A program made the translations under genes and the position numbers. From Sphingobacterium detergens (GTDB lineage: Bacteria > Bacteroidota > Bacteroidia > Sphingobacteriales > Sphingobacteriaceae): a DNA stretch of 64,000 bases. The stretch covers positions 310,001 through 374,000 of the forward strand of contig NZ_RAPY01000002.1 in assembly GCF_003610355.1 (NCBI RefSeq), read 5' to 3'. Position 1 is the stretch's first letter. The number at the start of each line of letters is the position of its first letter. Below, piece after piece: positions 17,701-25,463 of the stretch. Below the pieces are notes generated by a model that made no database searches, was not told the origin of the DNA, and saw nothing but the letters and a program-made list of their open reading frames with translations.

Positions 17701-19104
17701 CTGATAGGTATATTGTTTAAAACTGAAATTAGTTAGATTCCCTGCTATATTAAGTTTTAAATACTTGGGATCAGTACCTGTTCCATCGAGCTGTAGATCG
17801 AAGCCAGAACTGCCTAAATCTTTTAATTTGGTAGCTTTACCAAGATCAAATTTTTTAGACTGAAATTTGCCGGCATATTTTATTTCTTTTCGTAGGTCTA
17901 GTGTTCCATCAGCTTCTACATTACCAATGTCAGTAGCGAAGGCACCAATGGTTTTAAACTTATTGTACTTTCCAAGTAAGCTGCCTTTGAATGTGAATTT
18001 ATTGAAAAGTGTGACAATCTCAGGAAGTTTGAAGTTTTTTAAATTACCGAGTTCACTAATAATATTTTTGAGATCACTATGTTCAGAGGAAATAAAAACA
18101 TGGGGAACAATAAAATCTGTCTTGTCTATATCAGGTAGGCCTATAATTTTTAGATCGCCCGCTAATTTGGTGTTTTTTCCAATGGTCAGATCTAATTGTG
18201 AGGCATTGATGGCTGCTACAGTACCCTTCAGGTTCGATTTTTTGATCTTTACATCAAACTTGACCTGGTGCATTGGGGATGAAAAGAGGGCAATATCTTC
18301 GGAGTGTATGCGCGAATCGCGTGCACGTATCTCGACATTGACTTTATGAATAAAGTCTGAAAAATCTGAGAAATTATTGTAGCTTAATTTTATATAATTT
18401 TTGACTGTGGAACGATTGGTTGTGAGCATGAGATCTGTCAGTTCAATGCTTTTGTTACTTACTGAAGCATGGGCGAGGAGTCCCTTAATAACCAATCCTT
18501 TTTTTTCATTAAGATTGAAACCTTTGATGTCTGCTGAGATACGATTGGAGTCAATTTTTATATTACTAAAGTGTGCATTTAATTTTGATATACCTAAATC
18601 GCCAAAATCAACAACTTTATTATAGTGTTTTTGCCTATGGTTAACATAGTTGAAAGAGTTGTTGTTGATAATAAGTTCTTTAATGTCAAAGATTATTTTT
18701 TTTGAACTTTTCTTTTTCTCTTTCTTTGGCGGGTTGAAATATCGGATTAAAAATGAGATATTGCTGCTATCCTTAAATTGTTCGAAATTACTTTCCGTAT
18801 TTTCAATCTTCAACTTATTAATGACAACCCTGTTCAATTCTATTAGCTGGGATAGATTTACAATTGCCTCTATTTTTTCGGACTTTATTATTTTTTGACC
18901 TTCTGGGGTATAAATTTCGAAGCCCTCTATCACAACTGATTTAAAGGGTTTAAAATAAATACTTTTTAAACTGATTTTGGTGTCCAGCTCCTTGGATAAA
19001 TACTTGATGGTCTTTTGTGCAACAAAATTTTGTACAGGTTTCAGCTGTAGCGATAATGCCAATGCAAGCAGTATAATGAATATACTACCCAGGACTATTG
19101 ACAT
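14719..19104 (-). CDS. TamB-like translocation/assembly module protein (DUF490)
   Basis: 1461 aa, among the largest in the window. One N-terminal TM anchor (about 2-21) is followed by an AsmA/TamB-type beta-rich repeat body. The conserved C-terminal DUF490 region spans about 1050-1440 (MFGDFIVNSGKFNFT, VRWAGNPTEANININA, SLIVRRSFTPG). Proteins of this type form a periplasm-spanning groove. E. coli TamB works with TamA in barrel assembly and with relatives in phospholipid transport to the outer membrane. No TamA gene is adjacent. It is divergent from tsaD with only 51 bp between starts, an arrangement often seen in Bacteroidota. Confidence 0.9.
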   Translation of the reverse strand: MSIVLGSIFIILLALALSLQLKPVQNFVAQKTIKYLSKELDTKISLKSIYFKPFKSVVIEGFEIYTPEGQKIIKSEKIEAIVNLSQLIELNRVVINKLKIENTESNFEQFKDSSNISFLIRYFNPPKKEKKKSSKKIIFDIKELIINNNSFNYVNHRQKHYNKVVDFGDLGISKLNAHFSNIKIDSNRISADIKGFNLNEKKGLVIKGLLAHASVSNKSIELTDLMLTTNRSTVKNYIKLSYNNFSDFSDFIHKVNVEIRARDSRIHSEDIALFSSPMHQVKFDVKIKKSNLKGTVAAINASQLDLTIGKNTKLAGDLKIIGLPDIDKTDFIVPHVFISSEHSDLKNIISELGNLKNFKLPEIVTLFNKFTFKGSLLGKYNKFKTIGAFATDIGNVEADGTLDLRKEIKYAGKFQSKKFDLGKATKLKDLGSSGFDLQLDGTGTDPKYLKLNIAGNLTNFSFKQYTYQQIQVKGDIDKQLFLGSGTIYDPHLRLQFTTDIDWSAQPNYHLDADIQQANLKKLNFFQGDSINIVDTKLHTSLIGDNINNITGEFKSDSVSFTSSKGKFVIKNINFLAEGNQEARSLTLQSAIGHIDLKGRIDLNTIVPYFKALAMRYAPAIGFEKNDFNRQDFDLNINIKSFRPIATFFRKDIALDSGATLNAKFASEKQTANFNFYAPEFKYNGIRLTHLIIDQNANLKNMELQTSIDQINFTDSTYIKNVNISNTLVNDSLQFNIKMSELEASNSLDLNGVIRFAHAKPAFINFYPSNILINKEQWLVNNDAQLKISKGKWYFEKLTLSHAEQKVHIDGILSNDVSDQINLRFQDFNLSSLNGITKPHGINLSGNLNGKIEVNSVFKSPFIVANIKTSPILYNNIPIGALALSANYDPENQLVKLDSKIEEGDKLIQLRGSYNHLSENNKLNLRATLVNTDVFVFQPFLRSLVSNIKGKINADLDIEGDILNPKISGSGKLDNASMVINYLKTPYRLSEEINVTNNRIFLAGLKIYDQKNNIATIDGIVDLNKLSDPDIDVTAEAKNFMVLNTTIKDNNTYYGTAYASGTFQFKGLTSAMNINIRAKSEENTVINIPFNSTSTISDSDFIYFIEKDSTKIKKNQKKRDFNGLTMNMDLLITPNAEINLFSSMGELSGKGNSNLNMRISSLGDFEMFGDFIVNSGKFNFTAQDYINKIFDLKEGGTVRWAGNPTEANININAIYQQRTSLAPLYNAAGREENPERVLAQADMILKGQLSQPDITFDINFPQNPGVKDELQGYFSDANNVNQQALSLIVRRSFTPGTQSDFGKEVNNTLLSAGTEIAFNQINNIIAQSLNINFFDINIKSLNDASASLRLFNDRLVLTGGISDRRSQALTDLNVFSDRVSTDAEAMFYLRKDGRLVLRASNRLNTRNFLLSPNDGEYISAFGLLYRQEFNTFSEFLKRLFPLGKKNNFFIPTQTDVKKSQPN

Positions 19105-19155
19105 TATTTTTATTATTTTTTTGATACTTTTGTATTCTAATTTATAACTCCAGCT

Positions 19156-20157
19156 ATGGCTATTATTTTAGGGATTGAATCCTCTTGTGATGAAACCTCC
19201 GCTTCTATTTGTATTAACGGTGAAATTCATTCAAATGTTATTGCTACTCAAGCAATCCACGCAAAATATGGTGGAGTTGTTCCCGAGTTAGCCTCACGTG
19301 CCCATCAACAAAATATTATTCCTACGGTGGACGAAGCCATTCGTCAAGCAAAAATAAGCAAAAATCAAATAGATGCAGTGAGTTTTACGCGCGGACCTGG
19401 ATTATTAGGTGCTCTTTTGGTCGGAACTTCTTTTGCAAAATCATTTGCACTTGCTCAGAATATTCCGTTAATCGATATAAATCATATGCAGGCGCATATT
19501 TTGGCCCATTTTATTGAAGAACCGAAACCGAGTTTTCCTTTTTTATGTCTAACTGTTTCAGGTGGGCATACACAAATTGTCCTGGTAAAAGATTGCTTCG
19601 AAATGGAATTATTGGGTGAAACTTTGGACGATGCTGCAGGGGAAGCCTTTGATAAGACGGCTAAGATCCTCAATCTGCCTTACCCCGGTGGACCGCTTAT
19701 TGATAAATATGCAAGTCAGGGTAATTCCAACATGTACAAATTACCAGAGCCTCAAATTCCTGGACTTAATTTTAGCTTTTCAGGGTTAAAGACAGCAATA
19801 CTCTACCTTGTTCAAGATCAGTTAAAACAGAATCCTGATTTCTTGACAGAAAATATCGCAGATCTCTGTGCTAGCGTGCAATCCCGTATTGTCTCTATCT
19901 TATTAAATAAATTGAAGAAAGCCGCAAAGGAAACGGGTGTGAAAGATATCGCGATTGCGGGCGGTGTTTCTGCTAATTCTGGACTAAGAAAGGGATTGAT
20001 TGAAATGGGGCAGCAATACCGTTGGAATGTCTTTATTCCTAAATTCGAATATTGTACAGATAATGCAGCGATGATCGCCATTGCTGGATATCATAAATAT
20101 TTAAAAGGGGACTTTGTTGGTCAGGATGTAGCTCCGATGGCGAGAATGCATTTATAA
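19156..20157 (+). CDS. tsaD: tRNA N6-adenosine threonylcarbamoyltransferase TsaD
   Basis: 333 aa. It transfers threonylcarbamoyl from TC-AMP to A37 of ANN-decoding tRNAs (t6A). The ASKHA fold signature GIESSCDETSASI starts at residue 6. The Fe/Zn ligands His110 and His114 lie in INHMQAH, the ATP site in AIAGGVSANSGLR, and the third ligand Asp in CTDNAAMIA near 301. Length and motifs are complete. Its partner TsaB is also in this window, at 47152. A candidate -7 box TACTTTTG at 19125-19132 lies just upstream, but its -33 spacing is poor. Confidence 0.97.
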   Translation: MAIILGIESSCDETSASICINGEIHSNVIATQAIHAKYGGVVPELASRAHQQNIIPTVDEAIRQAKISKNQIDAVSFTRGPGLLGALLVGTSFAKSFALAQNIPLIDINHMQAHILAHFIEEPKPSFPFLCLTVSGGHTQIVLVKDCFEMELLGETLDDAAGEAFDKTAKILNLPYPGGPLIDKYASQGNSNMYKLPEPQIPGLNFSFSGLKTAILYLVQDQLKQNPDFLTENIADLCASVQSRIVSILLNKLKKAAKETGVKDIAIAGGVSANSGLRKGLIEMGQQYRWNVFIPKFEYCTDNAAMIAIAGYHKYLKGDFVGQDVAPMARMHL

Positions 20158-20172
20158 AATATTATTAAAGAA

Positions 20173-20202
20173 CGTTTCCCTAATTATCTAACTAGGGAAA
20201 CG
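20173..20202. terminator. Possible shared hairpin between tsaD and the lipoprotein gene
   Basis: Perfect 10-bp arms CGTTTCCCTA / TAGGGAAACG with a 10-nt loop between two converging genes. T-runs on both sides are weak, so its strength as a terminator is uncertain. Confidence 0.5.
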
Positions 20203-20211
20203 ATAATTTCC

Positions 20212-21033
20212 TTATAAAGGAGAACTGTAACCGTAGGCTTGTGCTGCTGATGTAAACTTGTCTTTTTTAGGTTGATAGAAGTTTAATTCATAACCTTCTG
20301 CTCCCCAAAAAATGCTAACAAAACTAATTCCTGCTTCCGAACGCAGTACAGTGAGAACCTGGAATGCTTCATTATCAAACTGACCACCATCATCGACTCG
20401 CCAAGTGCTAATATCATCGTAGGTGGCCGGAAAATCCAAATTAATTAATTGGTCTTCTTTGATATAAGAAAAAACCGCCAATGCGGAGTCTTGCTGGTTT
20501 TCAAAAACTGTGAGATTGAATTCAGCTTGATCTTTCAGGACTGCAACTGTAGTACTTTTGCTTATTTTCCTTTTATATTTTTTTTCCAGCTTTTCCTTTA
20601 CCTCTGGAGTTGTCTCGCGCTCAACTTTTGTAAAAGGTTCTATTTTATATTGACTCAAGAAAGCTTGATTGACCAACATTCCAAAATCACCGGATTTAAT
20701 TTCGTTCTTTATCGTGAACAATGAGCCTTCGCTATTGGCAAAGTTTTGTGCTGTCTGCCTTCCATTGCTTTCCTTATTGTCCGATTTATTCTGTATAAAT
20801 CCCAATGGGCTAACTTGATTTTCTATAATGACATAGTTATATTTTTCGGGACTCTCCATGGCCTGATCCATTGGAAGGGCAATTAATGAATCTTTTTGCT
20901 GATTCAAAAAGCCAAAATAAGGTGAAATTAATTGCTCTTTATTTTCACTCTTAACCGGAGGTTTGGATTGATTTTGACTGTTGTCACAACCGTATAATGT
21001 AAGTAGAAGAATAGCTAAAAAAAGTGATTTCAT
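20212..21033 (-). CDS. Lipoprotein of unknown function
   Basis: 273 aa. A type II signal peptide has the lipobox LTLYGC with Cys16, followed by a Ser/Gln/Lys-rich linker. I do not recognise the mature domain. It contains a basic patch (EKLEKKYKRKISKST) at about 148-163, then a mixed alpha/beta stretch. It ends with a possible beta-rich domain (STWRVDDGGQFDNEAF, SFVSIFWGAEGYELNFY). It is divergent from the TonB gene with 72 bp between, and convergent with tsaD. It is probably anchored to the inner or outer membrane facing the periplasm. Confidence 0.75.
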   Translation of the reverse strand: MKSLFLAILLLTLYGCDNSQNQSKPPVKSENKEQLISPYFGFLNQQKDSLIALPMDQAMESPEKYNYVIIENQVSPLGFIQNKSDNKESNGRQTAQNFANSEGSLFTIKNEIKSGDFGMLVNQAFLSQYKIEPFTKVERETTPEVKEKLEKKYKRKISKSTTVAVLKDQAEFNLTVFENQQDSALAVFSYIKEDQLINLDFPATYDDISTWRVDDGGQFDNEAFQVLTVLRSEAGISFVSIFWGAEGYELNFYQPKKDKFTSAAQAYGYSSPL

Positions 21034-21105
21034 AAGAGTGTGTAAAATTTTTATGAAATATAAGGCTTTCGCGCATCATAATGAAAAGATTTAAACTTTA
21101 ATGTT

Positions 21106-22011
21106 ATGATGAACTCAAAATTGAATATCTATCGCAAGGAATGGCTGGATGTTATCTTTGCAGGTCGCAACAAGATGTATGGTGCATATGAATTGCGGAA
21201 TTTGTCAAATAGAGCAACAAATGTGGGGTTAGCTATTGTTGTTTCCTTTGCTTTCCTTTTGATCGTGGGTTCTTACGGGTATAATAAATATTTTAAGAAA
21301 GCCATGCCAATAACAACTACTACGATTGTGGATTTTCCTAATGATTTAGAAGAACTCCAGAAAGAGGCTGAGAAGAAAGAAGAGGTAAAAGAAGAACCTA
21401 TTTTAATGCAGGAGAAAGCACCGCAGCAGATCGCGCAGGATGTTTCGAAGTTTGATTTGGTGCGTCTGCCGGAGCCTAAGATTACGAAGGCAAAAGAAGT
21501 AACTGAGGATGTTGCTACGCAGGATGAACTGAATAAACCAAATACAATGACCGCGCGTATTACATTAAAAGCAAATGCCGCTGGAACGCATATCGCAAGA
21601 GGTGAATTTGGTCCCTCTAAGAAAGATGGTGGTATTACAGGTCGTACGGTAGGACCGGAATCAGGGGGAGGTGCCGATAATAATGGAAGTACCCTGTTTG
21701 AGACTGTTGAAGTAATGCCACGTCCGGAAGGGGGAATGCCTGCTTTCATGAAATGGGTGTCGGAAAACTATAATTTTCCGCAATCAGCTTTGGATCAAGG
21801 CGTGTCTGGGGTTATTGAAGTATCTTTTGTAGTGGAGCGAGATGGATCTTTGACTGATATTGTGGTAAAGCGGGATATGAATTTTGGAACTGGTGAAGCC
21901 GCAATTAATTTATTAAAAAAGGCAAAAAAATGGAAAGCTGGTGTTCAGAATGGACGTACTGTGCGGGTGGCTTATACCTTGCCTATCCGTTTAAGCGCGG
22001 CATCTCAATAA
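21106..22011 (+). CDS. TonB family energy-transducer protein
   Basis: 301 aa. The Bacteroidota-type N-terminus (YRKEWLDVIFAGRNKMYGAYELR) is followed by one TM (about 46-65). A Glu/Lys/Pro-rich periplasm-spanning region follows (LEELQKEAEKKEEVKEEP), with a Gly-rich stretch (GPESGGGADNNGS). A TonB C-terminal domain spans about 205-298 (FPQSALDQGVSGVIEVSFVVERDG, ending VAYTLPIRL). It would pass proton-motive-force energy to outer-membrane receptors. No exbB/exbD is in the window. Two Met codons in tandem (21106, 21109) leave the start uncertain by one residue. Confidence 0.93.
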   Translation: MMNSKLNIYRKEWLDVIFAGRNKMYGAYELRNLSNRATNVGLAIVVSFAFLLIVGSYGYNKYFKKAMPITTTTIVDFPNDLEELQKEAEKKEEVKEEPILMQEKAPQQIAQDVSKFDLVRLPEPKITKAKEVTEDVATQDELNKPNTMTARITLKANAAGTHIARGEFGPSKKDGGITGRTVGPESGGGADNNGSTLFETVEVMPRPEGGMPAFMKWVSENYNFPQSALDQGVSGVIEVSFVVERDGSLTDIVVKRDMNFGTGEAAINLLKKAKKWKAGVQNGRTVRVAYTLPIRLSAASQ

Positions 22012-22139
22012 AACCAATCTTAACTTTATTTAACAGATGAGGTTTTAAACTTTTGATGGTCAATAATACTCTTATAGATAAATAGGTTGGAAAGTCAATC
22101 TATTAAAATTGAAAGATTGTTGATTTAAAAAATAGAGAG

Positions 22140-22646
22140 ATGAAAAAATTGATGTTAAGTTTGGCGTTATCCGGATTAATGTTAACAGGTTTCGCACAGG
22201 AGAAAAAGGATCTTAAATCAGATACCAAAGAAATGACGGCTCCATTGCACAAGCATTCGAAGGATAGAAAGCACGATGGCTTAAAAAATAAAAACCCGGA
22301 AGAATTGGCTAAGATCAAAACAGATCGCATGGACCAAAAGTTGAAATTTACAGATCAACAGCGCAAAGAGGTGTATGCATTTCATTTGAAGCAAGCGCAG
22401 GATCATAAAAAAATCGCAGCTGAGCGCAAATTGTATCGTGAAAAGATGAGAAAACAACGTGCTGCGGATCATGAAAAAATGATGGGATTATTGACTCCAG
22501 AACAGCAAAAGACATTGAAAGATTCTTATGCTGAGAACCATAGAACACACAGAGAGCATTGGAAAAAGGATCGACAAATGCGAAAAGGTGATTTTAAGAA
22601 AGGCGAGGGTGAAAAAGTAGTTGATGCTGAGGCAAAAACAACTTAA
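22140..22646 (+). CDS. Small secreted helical protein, Spy/CpxP-like (LTxxQ-type)
   Basis: 168 aa. A signal peptide of about 19 residues (ending LTGFAQ) precedes a very basic, His/Lys-rich, fully helical mature protein. The segment FTDQQRKEVYAFHLKQAQD and the later LLTPEQQKTLKDSY match the paired LTxxQ helices of Spy-like periplasmic chaperones. The tail is charged. It is probably an ATP-independent periplasmic chaperone or metal-sensing partner, inferred from the fold pattern. It is 128 bp after the TonB gene and has its own terminator. Confidence 0.7.
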   Translation: MKKLMLSLALSGLMLTGFAQEKKDLKSDTKEMTAPLHKHSKDRKHDGLKNKNPEELAKIKTDRMDQKLKFTDQQRKEVYAFHLKQAQDHKKIAAERKLYREKMRKQRAADHEKMMGLLTPEQQKTLKDSYAENHRTHREHWKKDRQMRKGDFKKGEGEKVVDAEAKTT

Positions 22647-22696
22647 GGTTAAAAAAAAGAGTAGTTTTCATATTAATAATTGGTGAGTGTTAGTTG

Positions 22697-22726
22697 AAAA
22701 GGGGATCATTGATCCCCTTTTTATTT
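22697..22726 (+). terminator. Terminator of the Spy-like gene
   Basis: A near-perfect palindrome with 12-bp arms AAAAGGGGATCA / TGATCCCCTTTT, followed by a T-rich tract (TTTTTATTTTTT). Confidence 0.8.
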
Positions 22727-22771
22727 TTTATAGGATGCACATATCCGATGTGCTGTTTTTGACCCGTTGTT

Positions 22772-23908
22772 TTAGCGAATAAACCTTCGTGTAATTGAGT
22801 TTGTATCAAAAAGCTTCGTAACCAAATAGCTTAAACCAAAACTTAGAAGGGCAATCGACAGAATTTTTAGGGAAGCGGGAAGATAATCAATATTCAGAAA
22901 CGTATCTGTCATCGCCTGTACAATAACAAAATGACATAAATAAATGCCAAATGTGGCTCCTGCTGTATTTTTTATCCACTTGGATTCGCGAATATTTAAT
23001 TTTTGCACGATGAGAAATATTGCGACAGTCATCATTGCGACATTGATATTACAGAAATACCAAACAATCTCCAAATTTGCGTAATTTCCTGGATAATGTT
23101 TTTGGGTTAGCAGGAAGCCTGAAAAGGTAATGATAAAGCCTATTACAAAAAGTGGAATTGCAATTGAAATAGTCTTAGTCAGGGACCATTGAAAAGGGTA
23201 TTTTACCAGATAGTACGCTAATATGATATAACCTAGGAAACCTGAGAAATAATAGAATGTGCCAAATTCATTCCAATTGCAGACTCCCCATAGTCCCATT
23301 TGTCCATAATTGCCCGTGTAACCCAAAGTTGGGGCAATCATTTTGATGTAAGGTGCTAGAAGTGTAATTCCCCAAAAGCCGAGAAAATATTGAATATCTT
23401 TTTTACTGGCTTGATTTAGCCAGCTTCCGATAATTGGAATGATAAGATATAAACCGATTAACATATACATGTACCATAAAGGTGTTGTATCATAATTGAA
23501 GTTAAAGACTGCAGTATAGATTTTTGTTAAGGTTGCTTGTGTCGTAAAATTATTCATATCTATCAAAGCACTCGAACTGCTCTTAATAAAGTTCAGATAG
23601 ATAAAAAAAGTGAGTGGTAAGACGATTGACCAAAACAATAAAGGAATAAGTATTCGGCCTATTCTCTTTTTGTAGAAAGTAGCTACATCGGTTTGTACAG
23701 GAAATAGTAGTATACCCGACATCATAGCAAATAGTGGTACACAGGCACGAACAATGCTACCCCAAAATACGCCTTGATGAAATGTGCTACTATTGTCAAA
23801 CGTGCCAACGAAGGCGTCGCAGCTGTGCGATATTAAGACCATAAAGCAAGCTAAAATGCGGAGAAAATCTATCCAAGGAAGATACGTTTTTATATTTTTT
23901 GAAGTCAT
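22772..23908 (-). CDS. Acyltransferase 3 family membrane protein (OafA/YrhL-like)
   Basis: 378 aa from the ATG at 23908 (MTSKNIKTYLPWIDFLRILA). An in-frame ATG at 23971 would place 21 extra residues on the terminator of lutB, so I reject it. It has about ten TM helices. The family motifs are an early IDFLRILACFMVLISHS (catalytic-type His in the first TM region) and CVPLFAMMSGILLF. Such enzymes O-acylate sugars of LPS, peptidoglycan or exopolysaccharide using an inner-membrane acyl donor; the substrate is unknown here. It is a lone gene with no glycan cluster around it. Confidence 0.88.
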   Translation of the reverse strand: MTSKNIKTYLPWIDFLRILACFMVLISHSCDAFVGTFDNSSTFHQGVFWGSIVRACVPLFAMMSGILLFPVQTDVATFYKKRIGRILIPLLFWSIVLPLTFFIYLNFIKSSSSALIDMNNFTTQATLTKIYTAVFNFNYDTTPLWYMYMLIGLYLIIPIIGSWLNQASKKDIQYFLGFWGITLLAPYIKMIAPTLGYTGNYGQMGLWGVCNWNEFGTFYYFSGFLGYIILAYYLVKYPFQWSLTKTISIAIPLFVIGFIITFSGFLLTQKHYPGNYANLEIVWYFCNINVAMMTVAIFLIVQKLNIRESKWIKNTAGATFGIYLCHFVIVQAMTDTFLNIDYLPASLKILSIALLSFGLSYLVTKLFDTNSITRRFIR

Positions 23909-23936
23909 TAACAGTAGGTTTGGAGCGAAGCTAATA

Positions 23937-23977
23937 AAAAAAGTGGCATTAGTTTGATAAGCTAATGCCACTTTTTT
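23937..23977 (-). terminator. Terminator of lutB (bidirectional shape)
   Basis: 16-bp arms AAAAAAGTGGCATTAG and its exact complement, with a 9-nt loop. Beyond the stem, plus-strand A-run and T-run give U-runs in both directions. It lies directly after the lutB stop. Confidence 0.85.
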
Positions 23978-23978
23978 G

Positions 23979-25367
23979 TTATTCTTTGTTTTTTTGCTGC
24001 TCTTTCCATTGTTTGGAAAAGGATTTTTCCGCTAGCTTGGGTAATTCCCGTTGATCGCCCCATGTTTTTTTAAAAAACTTCCGAAGGAAGAAGTTCATGA
24101 ATTTCCCGCCAAAGAAATCAATCAATTTTCGACGTTGTATTCCGTATGTAAACCAGCTCCAGACTTTTTGTTCTGTTTTAGTGGATAACCCCTGCTCTAC
24201 GGAGTCTTTTCTGTTGACAAGAAGCATACGTTGAATATCGATGCCTACAGGGCAAACTTCTGTACATTTACCGCAAAGGGTAGATGCATAGCTTAAGTGC
24301 TTAAACTCCTTCATCCCATTTAAATGGGGAGAAATGAGAGATCCGATTGGTCCTTGATAGGTTGTTTCGTACGTATGTCCGCCTATATTTTGATAAATAG
24401 GACATACATTTAAGCAAGCTCCACAGCGAATACAATATAGGCCCTGGCGTTGTTCTTTTTGAGCAAGGAGATTACTACGTCCATTGTCAAGCAGGATAAC
24501 ATACATTTCTTCAGGCCCATCAGACTCGTAAGGCTGTTTTGGTCCTGTGAGTAACGTGTTGTAGACTGTTAAGTTTTGACCTGTACCATGTGTGGATAAA
24601 AGTGGCCAAAATACTTCCAGATCTTGTAGTGTGGGAATGATCTTCTCAATGCCCACCACAGCAATATGTGTTTTTGGAAAAGTAGAAGTCAGACGTGCAT
24701 TTCCTTCGTTTTCTGTAATCGCTATACTGCCTGTTTCAGCAACTAAGAAATTAGCTCCGGTAATACCCACTTCTGCTGCTAAATATTTGTCTCTTAATAA
24801 CTCGCGAGCTTTTAGTGTTAACTGTTCTGCAGATGCATCCAAAGGAGTGTCAAATTTTTCATGAAAGAGCTTAGCGATATCTTCCAAGCTTAAATGCATA
24901 GCAGGAGTGACAAAGTGGTAGGGTTTCTGGTCTAGCAGCTGAATAATATATTCTCCAAGATCAGTCTCGATGGCTTCTATGTTTTTGGATTCTAGAAAAT
25001 GATTTAATTCAATTTCTTCGGTAGCCATAGATTTAGATTTTACAATCGATCGTGTTCTTTTTCGTTCGATGATTTTATAAATCTCCTCCCGCGCCTCATC
25101 GGCATCATTAGCCCAGATTACTTTTCCACCACGTGCGGTAAAATTTGCCTCAAATTGTAATAGATATCGATCGAGATTTTCCATTACTTTCCATTTGATC
25201 AAATTTGCTTTTATTTTGGAGTTTTCGAGATCTGCAAATTTGCTTTTCCCCTTTTCGAAAGCAATACTGTATTTGTCGATATTATAATTTATAATATCGC
25301 GATGTTTGGTGTCAAATGCTTTCTGTGCACTTTCTTTTAAAAACGTATTTGCCGTACTCTCTGACAT
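23979..25367 (-). CDS. lutB: Lactate utilisation iron-sulfur protein LutB/LldF
   Basis: 462 aa. An LUD domain (about 65-300, ITGANFLVAETGSIAITENEGNARL) is followed by two [4Fe-4S] ferredoxin-like clusters: CIRCGACLNVCPIY near 311 and CGKCTEVCPVGID near 365. The C-terminal tail is basic. LutB works with LutA (CCG-domain) and LutC in an L-lactate dehydrogenase that reduces the quinone pool. Neither lutA nor lutC lies next to it here, so they must be elsewhere or absent. Confidence 0.92.
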   Translation of the reverse strand: MSESTANTFLKESAQKAFDTKHRDIINYNIDKYSIAFEKGKSKFADLENSKIKANLIKWKVMENLDRYLLQFEANFTARGGKVIWANDADEAREEIYKIIERKRTRSIVKSKSMATEEIELNHFLESKNIEAIETDLGEYIIQLLDQKPYHFVTPAMHLSLEDIAKLFHEKFDTPLDASAEQLTLKARELLRDKYLAAEVGITGANFLVAETGSIAITENEGNARLTSTFPKTHIAVVGIEKIIPTLQDLEVFWPLLSTHGTGQNLTVYNTLLTGPKQPYESDGPEEMYVILLDNGRSNLLAQKEQRQGLYCIRCGACLNVCPIYQNIGGHTYETTYQGPIGSLISPHLNGMKEFKHLSYASTLCGKCTEVCPVGIDIQRMLLVNRKDSVEQGLSTKTEQKVWSWFTYGIQRRKLIDFFGGKFMNFFLRKFFKKTWGDQRELPKLAEKSFSKQWKEQQKNKE

Positions 25368-25385
25368 CTAATCTGCTGATTTTTC

Positions 25386-25418
25386 ACAAAAAAAGTTGGT
25401 CGTTTCCTACCAACTTTT
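25386..25418 (-). terminator. Terminator of aspS
   Basis: 10-bp arms AAAAGTTGGT / ACCAACTTTT, with an 8-nt loop. On the minus strand it ends in a run of eight T. It lies between the aspS stop (25464) and the lutB start (25367). Confidence 0.8.
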
Positions 25419-25463
25419 AAATATAGTGTTAATAAATTGTTTCTCGAAAATCGAGCTTGAAAT

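Noticed and set aside
23909..23971. Upstream ATG for the acyltransferase gene
   Set aside because: It would begin inside the lutB terminator hairpin and add residues not typical of the family.
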